Shown one piece after another: positions 15,503 through 23,716 of a stretch of 46,983 nucleotides of DNA. This stretch comes from JAVXAG01 sp040307645 (GTDB taxonomy: Bacteria > Bacillota > Clostridia > Peptostreptococcales > Anaerovoracaceae). The stretch lies in NCBI GenBank assembly GCA_040307645.1, contig JAWRJF010000035.1:1-46983 (forward strand), written 5' to 3'. Position 1 is the first letter of the stretch, and each line of letters opens with the position of its first letter. Position numbers and translations under genes: made by a program. Under the pieces are notes generated by a model that did not search any database, was not told the origin of the DNA, and was given only the letters and a program-made list of their open reading frames with translations.

Positions 15503-16609
15503 ATGAAGTATAAATTGTATAAGGCTGAAGATTTTAAAGAAACAAATTGGTCGGGTGGAAAGACTAAGCAATTAGCCATTTTTCCGGAGGATGGAAATTA
15601 TTTGGAACGTGATTTCCTCTGGAGGTTGAGCACTGCTACTATTACAGAGGAGGAATCTAGATTCTCTAAGTTGCCAGATTATAATCGTGTATTAGTGGTG
15701 CTTGAAGGAGAGGTTGTACTGGCTCATGAAGGCCAAAGAGTAACTCGGCTAAAAACTTTGGAACAGGATCGATTTGATGGTAGCTATAAAACCAAAAGTT
15801 TTGGTAAAATAACCGACTATAATTTAATGGTTTCTAAGGGAAATGAAGGGTATATAGAGGTTTTTTCTGCTCATGAAAAAAATATGGAACTGGAGATAAT
15901 TAGAAATGATAGTCTAAAATTTAATACTCAGTGTTTTTATTGTAAAGAAGGATACTTTACAGTAAGTGTCGAAGGAGAAACTATTTTAGTAACTGCTAAC
16001 ACACAATTAGTTATAGAATTCCAACAATCTGAAGAGATAAAGATTTCTATTATGGGTGATGGTGTAGGGATTAGAAGTCAGATTTTATATGATTACAAGC
16101 CAGAAGAAAACAGAGCTACTGTAATACCAACAGAAAAGGCTAGTTTTACTGATTTTATAACTTGCATGTATATTGCAAATGTACAATTCAGAGGTGCAAA
16201 ATACATATTTAGAAACTTAAAAAATCAGTGGTTTGATGAAGAACTTAAGAAGGTGATTAGGAAGATAGAAAAACCCTGCATACCTTTTATAATTGCATTT
16301 CTCGGAATTATAGTAATTGCCGCAATAGGGTCAGAAACTTTTACAAGTGCGTCACAGTGGCTTATTCCGATTACAGCTTGGCTGCTAATTAATATCTTAA
16401 TAATATCACCGATGATATATTTTGTTATGGCACCTAAACCTGTAAAAAAACACATAAAGGATATACATAATCTAACCCCGTATGAAGAAAAAGTCAGGGC
16501 AGAGGAACTTGCAACTAATGAACGTCTAGATAAAATTTTAAGCAAGTATAAATTTACAGGAAGAGCTGAATATGATGAAAATGGTAATCGTCTTGATAAG
16601 TTAAGGTAA
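15503..16609 (+). CDS. HutD/Ves-family cupin protein with C-terminal membrane helices
   Basis: A 368-residue protein, start ATG 15503. Residues 1-190 match the HutD/Ves family: WSGGKTKQLAIFPEDG and DFLWRLSTATI at the N-terminus, then FSKLPDYNRVLVVLEGEV of the cupin barrel. The rest is unusual: two membrane helices (about 260-278 and 288-312) and a cytoplasmic charged tail (313-368). HutD is a poorly understood partner of histidine utilisation, but no hut genes are present. The extension puts the cupin domain at the membrane. It has its own promoter. Function unknown; a membrane-bound small-molecule sensor or modulator is only a guess. Confidence 0.75.
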   Translation: MKYKLYKAEDFKETNWSGGKTKQLAIFPEDGNYLERDFLWRLSTATITEEESRFSKLPDYNRVLVVLEGEVVLAHEGQRVTRLKTLEQDRFDGSYKTKSFGKITDYNLMVSKGNEGYIEVFSAHEKNMELEIIRNDSLKFNTQCFYCKEGYFTVSVEGETILVTANTQLVIEFQQSEEIKISIMGDGVGIRSQILYDYKPEENRATVIPTEKASFTDFITCMYIANVQFRGAKYIFRNLKNQWFDEELKKVIRKIEKPCIPFIIAFLGIIVIAAIGSETFTSASQWLIPITAWLLINILIISPMIYFVMAPKPVKKHIKDIHNLTPYEEKVRAEELATNERLDKILSKYKFTGRAEYDENGNRLDKLR

Positions 16610-16701
16610 ATAATGCTAATTATTTATGATTGTCTTAAAAAAGCTGCATATAATATTTTCTATTGAATATTATAGTTAAAAATTAAAGAGAGGCAGTAAA
16701 C

Positions 16702-16986
16702 ATGGACGATCATAATGAAGATGTAGAATTAGGTGAGGACTTAATTGAAAACACAGAGACAGCTAAGGAAGGCTCTAGCTTTATAGAAGAGATAAGGGAG
16801 TTAGAGGCAAAGGCTAAAGAACAGAATTACACGACATTTAAGAAAAGCACTTATTGGCATCAGCAAAACGGATTTGTTGAGGAGGATAAAAGAGAAGATT
16901 TTTATAATCAGTTATTGGAAAGCCTTCTAAGAATTGAGACTATATTAATTAAAATTGAAACTTTATTTAATGATAAAAAAGAATAA
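16702..16986 (+). CDS. Small acidic hypothetical protein
   Basis: A 94-residue soluble protein that I do not recognise. It has an acidic N-terminus (MDDHNEDVELGEDLIEN), a charged middle helix with a central aromatic patch (KSTYWHQQNGF) and a C-terminal amphipathic helix with regular Leu/Ile spacing (LLESLLRIETILIKIETLF), probably a short coiled coil. An AGAGAGG site precedes ATG 16702. It follows the HutD-like gene in the same direction with a 92-nt gap and ends just before a long hairpin. Codon use is like its neighbours, so it is probably real. Confidence 0.6.
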   Translation: MDDHNEDVELGEDLIENTETAKEGSSFIEEIRELEAKAKEQNYTTFKKSTYWHQQNGFVEEDKREDFYNQLLESLLRIETILIKIETLFNDKKE

Positions 16987-16987
16987 A

Positions 16988-17046
16988 AGAGGCCCTCTTT
17001 ATTAGAAATCGTAGTAACGATATTTCAAATAATAATGAGGGCCTCT
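16988..17046. terminator. Long hairpin between convergent genes
   Basis: AGAGGCCCTC (16988-16997) pairs perfectly with GAGGGCCTCT (17037-17046). The inner region also pairs imperfectly (TTATTA, GAAAT and CG on both arms), so the whole 59 nt folds as one long hairpin. It most likely ends transcription from both sides; the T-run is better in the minus direction. Confidence 0.7.
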
Positions 17047-17092
17047 ATCTCTTATGAATAAGTGGTATTTAACTAAAATTATTAATTAATTA

Positions 17093-17860
17093 TTACTCTA
17101 GGCCGCCACAAGGACCACTATTCGTACAAGGACCAATGTTATGCCCTTGATAGAATTCTTGCTTAATTGTAATATTGTTTGCATAAGGCTTGATAGCTGA
17201 TACCAAAAGGTTTTCATGCTTCCATAATTTATCGATAACTTTATAGTCAATTCCTAATAAACAATCATTTCCTGATACAGTAACCATAACATTTTCTATG
17301 ATAATAACTTTACAGGATCCATCAATTAACGCTAGTTCGTTTTTAAATTGATTTAGACCTGTGGAATTATTGGAGAAAAAGGCACCGCTTGGGAATCTGG
17401 CGAATTCATGCCAATAACAATTGAAGGTGTCTTTAGGGGTTACTACAACAAGTGTGCTTCCATAACGTAATACAACCTCAAATTCAATACTGTTAATAAT
17501 ACGGTCACAACCTGTTTGAGGGCTCATACGTTCTTCTGCACATAATACTCTCCAGCTTTGGAGTGTTGGTGGCCCATCAGGTAAAAAGCCTCCTCTACAG
17601 CCTGCCATCCCGTCAGGATTGCATGGAATACAAGTTGTTAAAGTTCTTCTTTTTACACAAATATCACGAACATCTTCCACACAGATATCATGGCATTCGC
17701 AAGCGGCTGTTTCTAGTTGATATCCAAAAGCAGCTCTTTTTTCTGCGTCTGTAAAGATGTTACAACATTCCCCACAATTTGGAGACAGTCCACCTGAGCA
17801 TGTTGCAACTTGAACGCTTTCTTCAAGAGCCTGCAATTCATTAGTTTTTATAGGATCCAT
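17093..17860 (-). CDS. Cysteine-rich protein, probably spore-associated
   Basis: A 255-residue soluble protein with 18 cysteines (7%), many in the first 110 residues (CGECCN, CECHDICVEDVRDICVK, CIPC), and no signal peptide or membrane helix. The C-terminal end has CTNSGPCGG. The middle (about 125-215) reads like a beta-rich domain. I cannot name the family. AAAAGGAG precedes the ATG. Upstream at 17917-17943 lies a promoter-like sequence of the mother-cell sigma type (CATATACTA with an ACA 15 nt upstream). Together with spoIIID in this window and the cysteine content, a spore coat or exosporium role is a reasonable inference. Metal binding is the alternative. Confidence 0.7.
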   Translation of the reverse strand: MDPIKTNELQALEESVQVATCSGGLSPNCGECCNIFTDAEKRAAFGYQLETAACECHDICVEDVRDICVKRRTLTTCIPCNPDGMAGCRGGFLPDGPPTLQSWRVLCAEERMSPQTGCDRIINSIEFEVVLRYGSTLVVVTPKDTFNCYWHEFARFPSGAFFSNNSTGLNQFKNELALIDGSCKVIIIENVMVTVSGNDCLLGIDYKVIDKLWKHENLLVSAIKPYANNITIKQEFYQGHNIGPCTNSGPCGGLE

Positions 17861-17916
17861 TATTATTTCTCCTTTTAAGAAATTTATAGAGAAAGGCCTT
17901 ACGTCCTCTCATATAG

Positions 17917-17943
17917 TAGTATATGATGTTTAGATGGAAATGT
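17917..17943 (-). promoter_or_regulatory. Putative sigma-K/sigma-E promoter of the cysteine-rich gene
   Basis: Minus-strand CATATACTA (17925-17917) fits CATAnnnTA, and ACA (17943-17941) lies 15 nt upstream of it, compatible with the short AC-type -35 of sigma-K. Leader of about 50 nt to the start codon. Such motifs are short and AT-rich, so chance matches occur. Confidence 0.4.
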
Positions 17944-17988
17944 GACATTAATAGTATTAACCCAAAATTATTGGAGGAGAAACCCCAG

Positions 17989-18032
17989 AAAAAAAATATA
18001 GCAGGCAGCCTAAGAAAGGCCATCTGCTATAT
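17989..18032 (-). terminator. Terminator after the 5'-nucleotidase gene
   Basis: On the minus strand ATATAGCAG and CTGCTATAT form a 9-bp stem with inner GCC/GGC pairing, followed by a run of eight T. Confidence 0.88.
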
Positions 18033-18053
18033 TTGCAACCTATTTATTTATAG

Positions 18054-20024
18054 TTATTTTATTGTAACTAATCTTTTAACAGTTTTTCCGTAAACTTTTT
18101 CCCCACAGACGTATGTGTAAGGAGTAACTGATACGGTGTATTTGCCTTTTGCCAAGGTTCTTGTAGTGTAAGTTTTTGCAGTTGAATATTTGTAAGAAAC
18201 CTTTGTACCTTTTGCATTGATTGTCTTATAGTAGAAACCATCAGCTTTACTATTTCCACTTATTTTAGCATGTATTTTTCTCTTGGAAACTTTTGAAGAG
18301 GTAACCTTAGTAGTACGTTTTGCAGCATCTTTGCAAAGTGCTACAGTTTCTTTTGCAACCTGTGTTTCCTCTACTAATGCATCATTAGAGTTGACTTTTA
18401 CAGCCTTTATAACTCCGATTCTTCCCTGACGTTTTTCATATTGCTTTCCAATTACTCCGCCAAGCTCATCTTGTATATAATTCATTAATACCTGGGTATC
18501 GATTAAAGATTCATCTAGCAGCAGCTTGCAATCTTTAAACATTGTATAACCATCACCCTGATCTTTTAAAATGTAATTAGTTGAAGCAAGAGTGTAAGTT
18601 TTATAAGGGTCTATTGCAACTCCATTTACTTTTACATTTAGAACTCGTCTTGCACCTTCAACAGAAACGTACATTTTGTTATCATCAGTTTTTACTGTTG
18701 ATGGAACTGTTGTATCTATATCAAAAGTAATTCCTGAAACTTGCAAGAAACCTCCAACTTCATCAGGAGTATTTCTTGTTGCAAATTCTAAAGCATCTAA
18801 AACCTGTTGCCCGGTAACTTCTATTTTGCAAAGCATACTGCCCCAAGGGTGAACAGCAAGCATATCACCGTAAGTAATATCGCCTGCATTTATGTTAGCA
18901 CGGATTCCACCGCCTTGAATAAATCCAATATCAGCATTTGCTGCGTATTTATATGCATCGGCGCAGAAATCTCCAAGGTTCGTTTCCTGATTTCTGATTG
19001 CGCGAGTTTTACCATCAGCTTCCATTGTAGTTAGGTTTACTGCTGATTTACCGATTACTTTTTTTGTAAGAGCAGAAACCTTATCATTTACTTCTTTTAT
19101 AAATTCATCTACAGTAGCATCTTTAGCTTCATAATTAGTAATTAAGCTAGTAGATATCTTTCCACCAGAAATAACTAGTTCACCGATAGCGGCAAGCTTA
19201 GTACCTGTAGAGGATAATGTAACGTCTTTGCCTTCTTTGTTTTTAACAATTTCACTTGCAATTGTGCTGTGAGAATGACCATCAATAAATGCGTCTATCC
19301 CTGTTGTTTTTGCGATAACTTCTTTTGAAGTCCAAGGCTTGCTCTGTTCATCAATTCCAAGGTGACCGATAGCGATTACATAGTTAGCACCAGCTTTTTT
19401 TGCTGCGTCGATGGCAGATTGAACTGTTGCATAAAGTTTATCTCCGGTAGCATCGTTTTGGAATCCATATATATATTCACCTTTGTCATTTTGGAAATAT
19501 GCAGGGGTTGATTTAGTTATAGATTCAGGAGTTGAGATACCAACAAAAGCAACTTTTGTCTGTCCATATTCTTTTATAACATATGGTTCGAAAACAGATT
19601 TATCTGTTCTTAAATCCATAAAGTTAGATGATATGTACTTCGCTTTTGAAGCCTTTACTAGTTCAAAGAACCTATCCATACCATAGTCGAATTCATGATT
19701 ACCTGGCACGGCAATGTCATAGCCTACCTTATTCATAATGTCAATTGGATATTGTCCTTTTGATAATGCACCCGAAGTTCCACCTTGGATTGCATCACCA
19801 GCATCAACTAAAGTAACATGGTTCGTTTGCTTTAATTTTTCGGCCTTATATGCAGCTAGTCCAGCGTAACCGATATTATCATCGATTCCAGAGTGAACGT
19901 CGTTAGTATAAAGCACTACAATGTCGTCAGATTTTACATCTGCGGCAAAAGATGTTGCAGGCATCATTACAAAAACCATGCATACTGCCAGCAAAGTAAC
20001 TAGCATCTTTTTACATTTGTTCAT
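18054..20024 (-). CDS. Secreted 5'-nucleotidase / cyclic phosphodiesterase (UshA-like)
   Basis: A 656-residue exported metallophosphoesterase that releases phosphate from extracellular nucleotides. Signal peptide 1-27 (MNKCKKM, hydrophobic core, SFAA). The metallophosphatase domain has YTNDVHSG (D42, H44), VDAGDAIQG, PGNHEFDYG, AIGHLG and DGHSHST motifs. The 5'-nucleotidase C-terminal domain (about 325-510) has GGGIRANINAGDITYGD and the substrate-stacking region before ALEFATR. A lysine- and tyrosine-rich C-terminal region (about 570-656) resembles the basic Ig/fibronectin-like wall-associating repeats of Clostridia; there is no LPxTG. AGGAGAAAG precedes the ATG. It lies 22 nt behind the threonine aldolase gene and close to the Pho system, which suits phosphate scavenging. 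Confidence 0.92.
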   Translation of the reverse strand: MNKCKKMLVTLLAVCMVFVMMPATSFAADVKSDDIVVLYTNDVHSGIDDNIGYAGLAAYKAEKLKQTNHVTLVDAGDAIQGGTSGALSKGQYPIDIMNKVGYDIAVPGNHEFDYGMDRFFELVKASKAKYISSNFMDLRTDKSVFEPYVIKEYGQTKVAFVGISTPESITKSTPAYFQNDKGEYIYGFQNDATGDKLYATVQSAIDAAKKAGANYVIAIGHLGIDEQSKPWTSKEVIAKTTGIDAFIDGHSHSTIASEIVKNKEGKDVTLSSTGTKLAAIGELVISGGKISTSLITNYEAKDATVDEFIKEVNDKVSALTKKVIGKSAVNLTTMEADGKTRAIRNQETNLGDFCADAYKYAANADIGFIQGGGIRANINAGDITYGDMLAVHPWGSMLCKIEVTGQQVLDALEFATRNTPDEVGGFLQVSGITFDIDTTVPSTVKTDDNKMYVSVEGARRVLNVKVNGVAIDPYKTYTLASTNYILKDQGDGYTMFKDCKLLLDESLIDTQVLMNYIQDELGGVIGKQYEKRQGRIGVIKAVKVNSNDALVEETQVAKETVALCKDAAKRTTKVTSSKVSKRKIHAKISGNSKADGFYYKTINAKGTKVSYKYSTAKTYTTRTLAKGKYTVSVTPYTYVCGEKVYGKTVKRLVTIK

Positions 20025-20046
20025 TGTTCTTTCTCCTTTTATTTGT

Positions 20047-21075
20047 TTATTTATTTAAAGCTTTTAAGAAAGCTTTAACATCTTCTTCAGTAGTTCCCCA
20101 TGAGGTTACAAGTCTGATTACCCTATGGTTATCATCCCAGCCTTCCCAATCGTAGAAGAAAAAGTCTTTTTCAAGTTCTCTAACCATTTCTGTTGGGAAA
20201 ATAGGAAAAATCTGATTGGTATGTGAGCTACCTTTAAATGAGTAACCTGCAGCAGTAATACCGTCTCTAAGCATTTTAGACATTTTATTTGAATGAGCAG
20301 CCATTTGAAAATAAATTCCTTTTTCGCCATCTCTTAAAAGTTCTTCAAATTGTACTCCTAAAAGTCTGCCTTTTGCAAGCAGTCCACAGTTTTGCTTTAT
20401 CATCCATCTAAAATGATTATTAATTTCGTCATTTAGAATAACAAGAGCCTCGCCAAATAGGGCACCGTTTTTAGTTCCTCCTATATAAAAAGCATCTACT
20501 AAGTTTGCAATATCTTTAATAGACAGGTCGTTATCTTCACATGTAAGAGCAGCGCCTAACCTTGCACCATCCATGTATAGATACATGTTGTGATCCTTAC
20601 AGCATTTGCTTAATGCCTCTAATTCGGACTTCTTATATATGGTTCCATCTTCCGTTGTATTAGAGATGTAAACCATCTTAGGGATTACTGTGTGTTCATC
20701 TTCATATTCGAGCCATGCCTTCTCAATTAACTCAGGTGTCAGCTTGCCGTCTTCAGGCGGCATAGCAATTATTCTATGTCCCGTTGCTTCCACTCCACCG
20801 GTTTCGTGAATATAAATGTGAGCGGATCTAGGCGCAACTACGGCTTCATAAGGCCTTAAAGAAGCGGCAATTGTAGTTATGTTAGTTGGGGTTCCGCCTA
20901 CCATTAGATGTACATGGGCGTCTTGACGGCCTATAAGGTCTTTTACCATCTGTCTTGCATTATCGCAGTGGACATCAAGTCCATATCCGTCACTATTTTC
21001 TAAGTTGGTTCTTGTCAAAGCCTCTAGAATTTTAGGGTGAGCACCTTGACTGTAGTCACTTCTAAAAAAAATCAT
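20047..21075 (-). CDS. ltaE: Low-specificity L-threonine aldolase
   Basis: A 342-residue PLP enzyme that splits threonine or allo-threonine into glycine and acetaldehyde. The PLP lysine is K202 in YIGGTKNGALFGEA, and D169 of YMDGAR is the usual cofactor partner. The N-terminal RSDYSQGAHPKIL and the MVGGTPTN segment (58-65) are typical of the firmicute group. AGGAGG precedes the ATG. It is the first gene of an operon with the secreted 5'-nucleotidase. The upstream region carries a TATAAT and degenerate Pho-box-like repeats. Glycine from this reaction could feed fermentation in an amino-acid-using anaerobe. Confidence 0.9.
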   Translation of the reverse strand: MIFFRSDYSQGAHPKILEALTRTNLENSDGYGLDVHCDNARQMVKDLIGRQDAHVHLMVGGTPTNITTIAASLRPYEAVVAPRSAHIYIHETGGVEATGHRIIAMPPEDGKLTPELIEKAWLEYEDEHTVIPKMVYISNTTEDGTIYKKSELEALSKCCKDHNMYLYMDGARLGAALTCEDNDLSIKDIANLVDAFYIGGTKNGALFGEALVILNDEINNHFRWMIKQNCGLLAKGRLLGVQFEELLRDGEKGIYFQMAAHSNKMSKMLRDGITAAGYSFKGSSHTNQIFPIFPTEMVRELEKDFFFYDWEGWDDNHRVIRLVTSWGTTEEDVKAFLKALNK

Positions 21076-21118
21076 AAATAATCCTCCTGTGGATATTTTC
21101 TAAATATTCTATATCTAC

Positions 21119-21162
21119 ATTATATCAGCTTGTACAAAAAACTAAAGATAAGTTTTTGTTAA
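21119..21162 (-). promoter_or_regulatory. Promoter of ltaE-nucleotidase operon with possible Pho box
   Basis: Minus-strand TATAAT at 21124-21119 has no consensus -35. TTAACA at 21162-21157 and TTATCT at 21151-21146 are spaced 11 nt, as in firmicute PhoP boxes, though the second repeat matches only 4 of 6. Confidence 0.4.
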
Positions 21163-21237
21163 ATCTTAACTAAAAAGAAAATGTCGTAATAAATACGACA
21201 AATCCTTTATATATTCTGTTGATAATAGTAAAATAAA

Positions 21238-21489
21238 TTAAAGCTGTCTTTTATATTTTTCTTTTGTAGCCAATCCACCTCTTATGTGACGCTCGGCTTT
21301 GTTTGTATCTAAAATTTTTTTTACATCAGCGGCAAGAGTTGGATTTAATTCTTGCAAACGCTCTGTTACATCTTTATGTACAGTACTTTTACTAACGCGA
21401 AATTTTTTAGCCGTGGCCCTTACTGTAGCGCCGGTTTCCAAGATATAGTTTGCTAGCTCCAGTACTCTTTCTTCTATGTAATCCTTCAT
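21238..21489 (-). CDS. spoIIID: Sporulation regulator SpoIIID
   Basis: An 83-residue DNA-binding protein of the mother cell that activates and represses sigma-E genes and helps to turn on sigK. The helix-turn-helix is at about 22-41 (VRATAKKFRVSKSTVHKDV), followed by the basic C-terminal region with RHIRGG and KEKYKR that touches the minor groove in SpoIIID. Length and sequence are typical. A GGAG ribosome binding site and a sigma-E-like promoter lie upstream. Its presence marks the organism as a spore former. It is divergent from phoP, sharing a 184-nt intergenic region. Confidence 0.95.
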   Translation of the reverse strand: MKDYIEERVLELANYILETGATVRATAKKFRVSKSTVHKDVTERLQELNPTLAADVKKILDTNKAERHIRGGLATKEKYKRQL

Positions 21490-21522
21490 AAAAATACACC
21501 GCTCCTTAACTTATGTTAAAAC

Positions 21523-21551
21523 AATATATGCGGCTAAGACTTGGTATATGC
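21523..21551 (-). promoter_or_regulatory. Putative sigma-E promoter of spoIIID
   Basis: Minus-strand GCATATA (21551-21545), a 14-nt spacer and CATATATT (21530-21523) resemble the sigma-E consensus (GKCATATT / CATACAMT). The position, 34 nt before the start codon, is suitable. Confidence 0.5.
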
Positions 21552-21559
21552 TATAGCCT

Positions 21560-21610
21560 TTAACAAAAAAATACTAATTGTTGTTACAAAGAATTAACAT
21601 AGATTTAACA
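21560..21610 (+). promoter_or_regulatory. PhoP-box direct repeats upstream of phoP
   Basis: TTAACA occurs at 21594-21599 and 21605-21610, with a third copy GTTACA at 21583-21588, all with 11-nt spacing (6-bp repeat plus 5). A further TTAACA stands at 21560-21565, 34 nt before the second. This matches the TT(A/T/C)ACA-N5 pattern bound by PhoP of Bacillus. It implies autoregulation of phoPR. Confidence 0.7.
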
Positions 21611-21673
21611 TAGAACCTATAGCGTAAACTATTTATATATAGTAGACTAATAAAGTAAAATGGAGGTAAATTC

Positions 21674-22357
21674 ATGATTTTTTTTGTTGAAGATGATAAT
21701 AGTATAAGAGAACTTGTAATCTATACTTTAAATAATGCAGGCTTTGAAGCTAAAGGTTTTGGAAGACCGTCTGCGTTTTGGAAGGAAATGAATGAAACTA
21801 CACCTAGATTAATTTTATTGGATATTATGTTACCTGAAGAAGACGGCCTTCAAATATTAAAAAAACTTAGAAGCTCATCTAGAACTAAAAAGATTCCGGT
21901 AATGATGTTGACAGCTAAAGGAAGTGAATATGATAAGGTCATTGGCCTTGATTATGGTGCAGATGACTACGTACCTAAACCCTTTGGCATGATGGAATTG
22001 GTGGCTAGAATAAAAGCTTTATTAAGGAGAGCCGAGGTAGTTGATACAGAAAAAGAGTACTCTATTGGGAAGTTATATGTATCCCCGACAAAACACATCG
22101 TAAAAGTTGATGGGAAGAACATTGTGCTAACATTAAAAGAGTTTGAAATGTTATGCATGCTAATTGAAAATAGGGACATAGTTTTTACAAGAGATCAAAT
22201 CTTAACAAAGATTTGGGGATATGCCTTTGATGGTGAAAGTAGAACGGTAGATGTACATATTCGTTCTCTAAGACAGAAATTAGGTGACTGCGGTTACCTG
22301 ATTGAAACTGTTAGAGGTATAGGTTACAAAATTGGAGACAAAGAAAATGAAGAATAG
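21674..22357 (+). CDS. phoP: PhoP/PhoB-type response regulator
   Basis: A 227-residue OmpR-family regulator. The receiver domain has acidic D7/D8, the phosphoacceptor D50 in LLLDIMLPEEDG, T of MLTAKG and the K of PKPFG at about 102. The winged-helix domain (about 130-222) contains LTLKEFEML and RTVDVHIRSLRQKLG. An upstream ATGGAGGT ribosome binding site leads to ATG 21674. Its stop overlaps phoR by 11 nt and the third gene is a Na+/phosphate symporter. Direct repeats of Pho-box type precede it. The gene context supports PhoP over other OmpR regulators such as WalR. Confidence 0.85.
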   Translation: MIFFVEDDNSIRELVIYTLNNAGFEAKGFGRPSAFWKEMNETTPRLILLDIMLPEEDGLQILKKLRSSSRTKKIPVMMLTAKGSEYDKVIGLDYGADDYVPKPFGMMELVARIKALLRRAEVVDTEKEYSIGKLYVSPTKHIVKVDGKNIVLTLKEFEMLCMLIENRDIVFTRDQILTKIWGYAFDGESRTVDVHIRSLRQKLGDCGYLIETVRGIGYKIGDKENEE

Positions 22358-23696
22358 AATTTTTAAGGGTATTTTTTATGTTGCGATTTTAGTATGGATA
22401 AGTTGCTTGGTTCTTATATTAGGGGCACTTTATTCTCAGTATTCGGGACAATACCAGATTGAACTAAAAAACGAAGCACATTTGGTAGCACAGGGGATAA
22501 ACACCAGTGGAGACGCTTTTTTTAAAAATCTGGAGGTTCAAGACAACCATAGAATAACTTGGATTGATGATGATGGAACAGTAATTTATGATAGCAGGGT
22601 AGAAGCTAAAAAATTAGAAAATCACGGAGATAGAAAAGAAGTAATCAGCGCGTTAAAAACAGGCTATGGAGAAGAAATAAGATACTCTAAGACTCTATCA
22701 GAAAAAACCGTATATTGTGCTGTGAAATTACAGAACGCCACTGTTTTGAGAGTGTCTGCCACACAGTTTACTTTGTTAACTCTGATATTAACAATGCTTC
22801 AACCTATTTTAATAGTTTTAGCTATTGCAATTGTGTTATCTATGATTTTAGCATCAAGAATATCTAAGCTTATAATAAAACCAATTAATCAGATTGATGT
22901 TGAAAATCCAGAAAAGAATAAAATCTATGATGAACTAAGGCCTCTTGTAGAGAAACTTTCAGAACAGAATAAGCAAATTACTAAGCAGATTACAGAGCTT
23001 CAGGTTGATGTCGATGAAAAGACTAAGGAGTCTGATTTTAGGAGAGAATTTACGGCTAATGTGTCTCATGAGTTAAAAACACCTTTAACATCTATTTCTG
23101 GTTTTGCTGAGATAATAAAGAATGGCATCGTAAAAGACCAAGACATACCTAGGTTTGCAGGCAAAATTTATGATGAAGCACAGCGGTTAATTGCCCTTGT
23201 TGGAGACATAATAAAGCTATCTCAATTAGACGAAAACGCAATTTTAGCAAAAAAAGAAAGAATTGACTTATATTCAACTTGCGAAAGTGTAATTGCCCAT
23301 CTTCAAGTAGCAGCTCAGAAGAAAAATATTAAATTCCGCTTAGAAGGACAACGTGCAGAAGTTGATGCTGTTGAGCAAATACTAGAAGAAATAATCTATA
23401 ATTTATGCGATAATGCAGTAAAATATAATAAAGAAAACGGATCGATTACTGTTGAGGTATCGAAAAATAATGATAGACCATATGTGAAGGTTACGGATAC
23501 GGGAATAGGTATCCCGGAAAATGAAATAGATAGAGTTTTTGAAAGATTTTATCGAGTGAACAAGAGTCACTCTAAAGAAATAGGAGGCACAGGCTTAGGC
23601 CTTTCAATTGTAAAACACGGAGCCGCATACCATAATGCAAAAATTTCTATTGAAAGTAAAGTTGATAAAGGTACAAGCATTACCATTACTTTCTAA
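22347..23696 (+). CDS. phoR: PhoR-type sensor histidine kinase
   Basis: A 449-residue membrane kinase. ATG 22347 is preferred over TTG 22332 because GGAG lies at 22334-22337. Helices at about 9-30 and 143-169 bracket an external sensing domain. H241 in NVSHELKTPLTS is the phosphorylated histidine. The ATP-binding domain has the N box (YNLCDNAVKYN), G1 (DTGIGIP), the F box (VFERFYRV) and G2 (GGTGLGLSIV). The linker is short and shows no clear PAS domain. It phosphorylates the preceding response regulator. Genes phoP, phoR and the symporter are spaced tightly, giving a likely single operon. Confidence 0.85.
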   Translation: MKNRIFKGIFYVAILVWISCLVLILGALYSQYSGQYQIELKNEAHLVAQGINTSGDAFFKNLEVQDNHRITWIDDDGTVIYDSRVEAKKLENHGDRKEVISALKTGYGEEIRYSKTLSEKTVYCAVKLQNATVLRVSATQFTLLTLILTMLQPILIVLAIAIVLSMILASRISKLIIKPINQIDVENPEKNKIYDELRPLVEKLSEQNKQITKQITELQVDVDEKTKESDFRREFTANVSHELKTPLTSISGFAEIIKNGIVKDQDIPRFAGKIYDEAQRLIALVGDIIKLSQLDENAILAKKERIDLYSTCESVIAHLQVAAQKKNIKFRLEGQRAEVDAVEQILEEIIYNLCDNAVKYNKENGSITVEVSKNNDRPYVKVTDTGIGIPENEIDRVFERFYRVNKSHSKEIGGTGLGLSIVKHGAAYHNAKISIESKVDKGTSITITF

Positions 23697-23716
23697 ATTA
23701 ACGAAGGAGATAAAAT

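Noticed and set aside
16988..17046. Small MITE-like element
   Set aside because: It is a single hairpin between two convergent genes with no target duplication and no second copy in the window; a terminator explains it.
17841..18023. 60-residue minus-strand ORF before the cysteine-rich gene
   Set aside because: It covers a terminator and the putative sporulation promoter and has no convincing ribosome binding site.
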